Shown here one piece after another: positions 3,193-6,218 of a stretch of DNA of 6,218 nt. Source of the DNA: Treponema sp. Lineage in GTDB: Bacteria; Spirochaetota; Spirochaetia; Treponematales; Breznakiellaceae. Below the pieces are notes generated by a model that was not told where the DNA came from, searched no databases, and was given only the letters and a program-made list of their open reading frames with translations. Made by a program: the position numbers and the translations under genes. The first letter of the stretch is position 1. Every line of letters begins with the position of its first letter. The stretch covers positions 1 to 6,218 of the forward strand of contig JAIRTS010000200.1 in assembly GCA_031254795.1 (NCBI GenBank), written 5' to 3'.

Positions 3193-6024
3193 ATGGACAG
3201 ACTCATCATTAAAGGCGCCCGCGAGCATAACCTTAAAAACATAGATTTGGACTTGCCCCGCGACAAGCTCATCGTTATATCAGGACTTTCAGGTTCGGGC
3301 AAAAGTTCTTTGGCTTTTGACACGATTTTCGCGGAAGGGCAGCGGCGGTACATGGACAGTCTCGCCGCGTATGCGAGGCAGTTTCTTGGAACTATGGATA
3401 AACCCGATCTCGACTACATCGAAGGGTTGTCGCCGGCAATCGCCATTGAACAAAAAACCACACACCGCAACCCCCGCTCCATAGTGGGAACCGTTACGGA
3501 AATATACGACTATTATCGCCTGCTTTACGCCCGCGTCGGGATTCCCCATTGCCCAAAATGCGGCAGGGAAATAAAAGAGCAATCGGTTGATCAGATCGTG
3601 GATTCGATACTTGCCATGGAATCGGGGACAAAAGTGCAGATACTTTCGCCGGTGGTGCGGGGGAAAAAAGGCGAACACCAGAAGATCATTGAGGAGGCGA
3701 GAAAAGCCGGTTTCGCCCGCGCACGCATTGACGGTCTGCTTGTCAATTTTGAAGACGCCGCCTCCATAAAACTCGACAAGCAGAAAAAGCATACGATTGA
3801 GATAATCGCCGACAGGCTCGTCATTGGCCCCGCTGTGCGTCCCCGTTTAGCGGAATCGGTTGAGTCCGCGTTGCAAATCGCGGATGGCGTCATCTTGGTA
3901 TTGAAAAACGACGGCAAGAGCGAGACCGAGCATTTCTTCAGTCAAAAAAACGCCTGCCCGGACTGCGGTGTTTCGATCCCTGAATTGCAGCCTCGTCTTT
4001 TTTCTTTTAACAGTCCGTTTGGCGCCTGCCCCGCTTGCGGCGGTCTCGGCGAGAAGCTGGAGTTTGATCCGGAGCTGGTTATGCCCGACCGTTCCCGTTC
4101 CTTTAATGAAGGCGGCATCATCCCGTACAACCCGGATTCGGCGTGGAATCAGAGCAGGTTTCAAGGCCTTGCGAGCCACTTCAAATTCAGCCTCGACACC
4201 CCGCTTAAAAAGCTGTCGAAGGACGCGCTTGACGTCATCATCTACGGCACCGATGAAAAGGTGGACATTCAGTACGAAAACCGTGATAAAACCGGGTATT
4301 TTGAATACAAATCCGCGTTTCCGGGCATCCTCGAAGACTTGAAACGGCGGTACATGGAAAGCTCCTCCGAAGGCGTCAAGGAATGGCTTGAACACTTTAT
4401 GAGTCAGAAATTTTGCGAGGGGTGCAAGGGCAAACGCTTGAGATCTGAAGTGTTAGCCGTTACCATAGGCGGAAAAAACATCTGGGAACTCACGAGCCTT
4501 TCCGTCGCGGATTCCATCGCCTTTTTTGAAAACCATCAATTCACCAAGACCGAAAAAGAAATAGCGACGCAAATCTTGAAAGAGATACACGCGCGGCTTA
4601 GGTTTATGAAGAACGTAGGGCTTGACTATATCTCGCTTGAGCGGCAAGCCGCGACCCTGTCCGGCGGCGAAGCCCAGCGCATACGGCTTGCGACCCAAAT
4701 CGGGTCGCATCTGATGGGCGTGCTGTATATTTTGGATGAGCCGAGCATCGGCTTGCATCAACGGGACAATCAGCGGCTCATCGACACCCTGCTCTATCTG
4801 CGCGATCTCGGCAACACCCTCATCGTGGTGGAACACGACGAGCAGACTCTGCGCACTGCGGACTATCTCGTTGATTTGGGGCCAGGCGCCGGGGTTCACG
4901 GCGGATACGTAGTCGCTCAGGGGACGCCCGAAGATGTGATGAAGGTGAAGGAAAGTTTGACCGGGCAGTACCTCGCCGGCGCCTTGACCATGAAAGTCCC
5001 GGAAACGCGGCGCCGTGGCAACGGTCTTTTTATCGAACTTAAAAAAGTGACTGAACACAACCTGAAAGGCATTAACATAACCATTCCGCTTGGCGTATTC
5101 ACCTGCATTACCGGCGTTTCCGGCTCCGGCAAGTCCACCCTGCTGCAGGATGTGCTTGTTCCCGCCTTGTCGAACAAAATTTACCATTCCCTGCGGAGCG
5201 AGGGGGCGTATAAAAAAATCAGCGGCGCTGAAAACATCGACAAGGTGATAAACATAGACCAAAGCCCCATAGGGCGTACGCCGCGCTCTAACCCGGCGAC
5301 CTACGTGGAAGTGTTTACCAGTATCCGCGACCTGTTTGCAAGCCTGCCGGAGGCTAAGACGCGCGGCTACAAAGCGGGCAGGTTCAGCTTCAATGTAAAA
5401 GGCGGCAGATGCGAACACTGTCAGGGTGATGGCACCATCAAGATCGAGATGAATTTCCTCTCCGATGTCTATATCACCTGCGATGTGTGCCAGGGCAAAC
5501 GCTTCAATAAGGAAACGCTTGAAATCAGGTTCAAAGGCAAAAACATATCGGATGTGCTTGACATGACCATTGAGGAAGCCGCCGCTTTCTTTGCAACCAT
5601 TCCCCCCGTCGCCCGCAAACTGCAGACGCTGTTGTCCGTGGGCTTGGGTTATGTGAAACTGGGGCAGTCCGCGCTCACGCTGTCCGGCGGCGAAGCCCAG
5701 CGCGTCAAGTTGGCGCTTGAGCTTTCCAAGCGGTCGACCGGGAAAACGCTTTACGTCTTGGACGAACCGACCACCGGACTGCACTTTGCGGACGTGAAGC
5801 AGCTTATGGAAGTGATACAGCGGCTCGTGGATCAGGGCAATTCCGTGGTGATGATTGAGCATAACCTTGATGTGCTTCTGCAAGCCGACTATATCATAGA
5901 CCTTGGCCCAGAAGGCGGGGACAAGGGCGGCAATCTCATCGTCGCCGGAACTCCGGAAAAGGTGGCGCAGTGCGAACGGTCGTATACCGGCGCTTACATC
6001 AAAGACGCGCTGAAACGCGCCTGA
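3193..6024 (+). CDS. uvrA: UvrABC excision nuclease subunit A
   Basis: UvrA is the DNA-damage-recognising ATPase of nucleotide excision repair. As a dimer it loads UvrB on the lesion. The protein is full length at 943 residues (family about 940). It has two ABC ATPase modules: Walker A GLSGSGKS (31-38) and GVSGSGKS (641-648), signature LSGGEAQR (489-496 and 830-837), Walker B LYILDEPS (511-518) and LYVLDEPT (853-860), and switch His548 and His890. Zinc-binding CxxC pairs are at 120/123 with 408/411, 255/258 with 279/282, and 740/743 with 763/766, matching the three zinc modules known in Geobacillus UvrA. The UvrB-interaction stretch IEQKTTHRNPRS is at 85-96. ATG 3193 (MDRLIIKGAREHNL) fits the family N-terminus. 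An in-frame ATG at 3187 would add only Met-Phe and lies too close to the promoter -10. Neither start has a Shine-Dalgarno sequence. The gene is intact. Confidence 0.98.
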   Translation: MDRLIIKGAREHNLKNIDLDLPRDKLIVISGLSGSGKSSLAFDTIFAEGQRRYMDSLAAYARQFLGTMDKPDLDYIEGLSPAIAIEQKTTHRNPRSIVGTVTEIYDYYRLLYARVGIPHCPKCGREIKEQSVDQIVDSILAMESGTKVQILSPVVRGKKGEHQKIIEEARKAGFARARIDGLLVNFEDAASIKLDKQKKHTIEIIADRLVIGPAVRPRLAESVESALQIADGVILVLKNDGKSETEHFFSQKNACPDCGVSIPELQPRLFSFNSPFGACPACGGLGEKLEFDPELVMPDRSRSFNEGGIIPYNPDSAWNQSRFQGLASHFKFSLDTPLKKLSKDALDVIIYGTDEKVDIQYENRDKTGYFEYKSAFPGILEDLKRRYMESSSEGVKEWLEHFMSQKFCEGCKGKRLRSEVLAVTIGGKNIWELTSLSVADSIAFFENHQFTKTEKEIATQILKEIHARLRFMKNVGLDYISLERQAATLSGGEAQRIRLATQIGSHLMGVLYILDEPSIGLHQRDNQRLIDTLLYLRDLGNTLIVVEHDEQTLRTADYLVDLGPGAGVHGGYVVAQGTPEDVMKVKESLTGQYLAGALTMKVPETRRRGNGLFIELKKVTEHNLKGINITIPLGVFTCITGVSGSGKSTLLQDVLVPALSNKIYHSLRSEGAYKKISGAENIDKVINIDQSPIGRTPRSNPATYVEVFTSIRDLFASLPEAKTRGYKAGRFSFNVKGGRCEHCQGDGTIKIEMNFLSDVYITCDVCQGKRFNKETLEIRFKGKNISDVLDMTIEEAAAFFATIPPVARKLQTLLSVGLGYVKLGQSALTLSGGEAQRVKLALELSKRSTGKTLYVLDEPTTGLHFADVKQLMEVIQRLVDQGNSVVMIEHNLDVLLQADYIIDLGPEGGDKGGNLIVAGTPEKVAQCERSYTGAYIKDALKRA

Positions 6025-6030
6025 CGCTTT

Positions 6031-6218
6031 ATGACGCATTCTATCCCCACGGCGAAAAGGGAACTGCCGGCGATTGGAAAGACTGGGCAAAAACCTGCGG
6101 AGCTTCCCCAAGAAGCGGTATATTCCGCCGGCTTCTGGGGGGACGTTAGCTTAAACGCGGAAGCGTCCGTCGAAGTACGCCGGCGGGACGGCAGAGCATC
6201 CGCCCGTCGCAGTAGACT
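6031..6218 (+). CDS. Possible gene start after uvrA, partial at right edge
   Basis: An open frame begins at ATG 6031, 6 bp after the uvrA stop, and runs through 62 codons to the edge. It begins MTHSIPTAKRELPAIGKTG and later reads AVYSAGFWGDVSLNAEASVE, then turns Arg-rich. The tight spacing would suit translational coupling with uvrA, but no Shine-Dalgarno site precedes it. I recognise no family, signal peptide or membrane segment. The overlapping frame from 6021 reads LYDAFYPHGEKGTAGDWKDW before a stop near 6148 and looks equally protein-like. The true frame is therefore uncertain, and this may be non-coding DNA or a decayed gene. Confidence 0.27.
   Translation, partial: MTHSIPTAKRELPAIGKTGQKPAELPQEAVYSAGFWGDVSLNAEASVEVRRRDGRASARRSR
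6125..6186. repeat. Nested inverted repeats near the right edge
   Basis: CCGCCGGC (6125-6132) is the exact reverse complement of GCCGGCGG (6179-6186). Within them GGAC (6141-6144) pairs with GTCC (6165-6168), and GCTT (6149-6152) with AAGC (6161-6164). Together they form one long imperfect hairpin 101 bp after the uvrA stop. No T-run follows inside the window. It could be the uvrA 3' structure or a dispersed GC-rich palindromic repeat. The possible right-edge frame runs through it. Confidence 0.4.

Noticed and set aside
4453..6111. A 552-codon open frame antisense to uvrA
   Set aside because: It lies almost wholly opposite intact, highly conserved uvrA coding sequence. Its translation is rich in His, Arg, Phe and Gly with no recognisable domain, as expected for the mirror of a GC-rich gene.
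1..6218. CRISPR array, tRNA or rRNA, insertion sequence, or a new multi-gene system
   Set aside because: I found no regularly spaced direct repeats, cloverleaf or rRNA sequence, transposase or integrase frame, nor any cluster of unknown genes. The main genes are intact housekeeping genes.

Overview
The window reads as ordinary chromosomal DNA from a diderm bacterium, most likely a spirochaete of the Treponema type with a balanced to slightly GC-rich genome. Three things point that way: the style of the UvrA and DXS proteins, a 29-residue basic protein of the AURKAIP1/COX24 (mS38/bS22-like) type, and a left-edge protein start that resembles, from memory, small proteins of gut treponemes. The assignment is an inference. 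Bacteroidota also carry the 29-residue protein.

Layout. Positions 1-187 hold the start of a minus-strand gene that leaves the window on the left and may be frameshifted. Positions 188-780 hold no convincing protein gene but do hold structure: a palindrome, a good intrinsic terminator (520-564), and a compact repeat-like element with closing inverted repeats (575-691). From 781 a compact plus-strand block begins. Two promoters in series lead, after a 5' leader with a perfect 8-bp hairpin, to the tiny ribosomal-type gene (936-1025). Next comes dxs (1085-3013), first enzyme of the MEP isoprenoid pathway. After a 170-bp spacer comes uvrA (3193-6024), DNA-damage recognition in nucleotide excision repair. 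A possible further open frame starts 6 bp after uvrA and leaves the window on the right.

How the parts work together. The tiny gene and dxs are probably one transcription unit from the tandem promoters. uvrA appears to have its own promoter, placed so close to the conserved start codon that the mRNA would be leaderless, which fits the lack of a Shine-Dalgarno sequence there. The three products belong to unrelated housekeeping processes (translation, isoprenoid precursor synthesis, DNA repair).

I see no new multi-gene system such as a defence island, CRISPR array, secretion system or biosynthetic cluster. The points most worth a second look are the tiny gene that length filters miss, the probable leaderless uvrA, and the structured non-coding stretch at 512-691.
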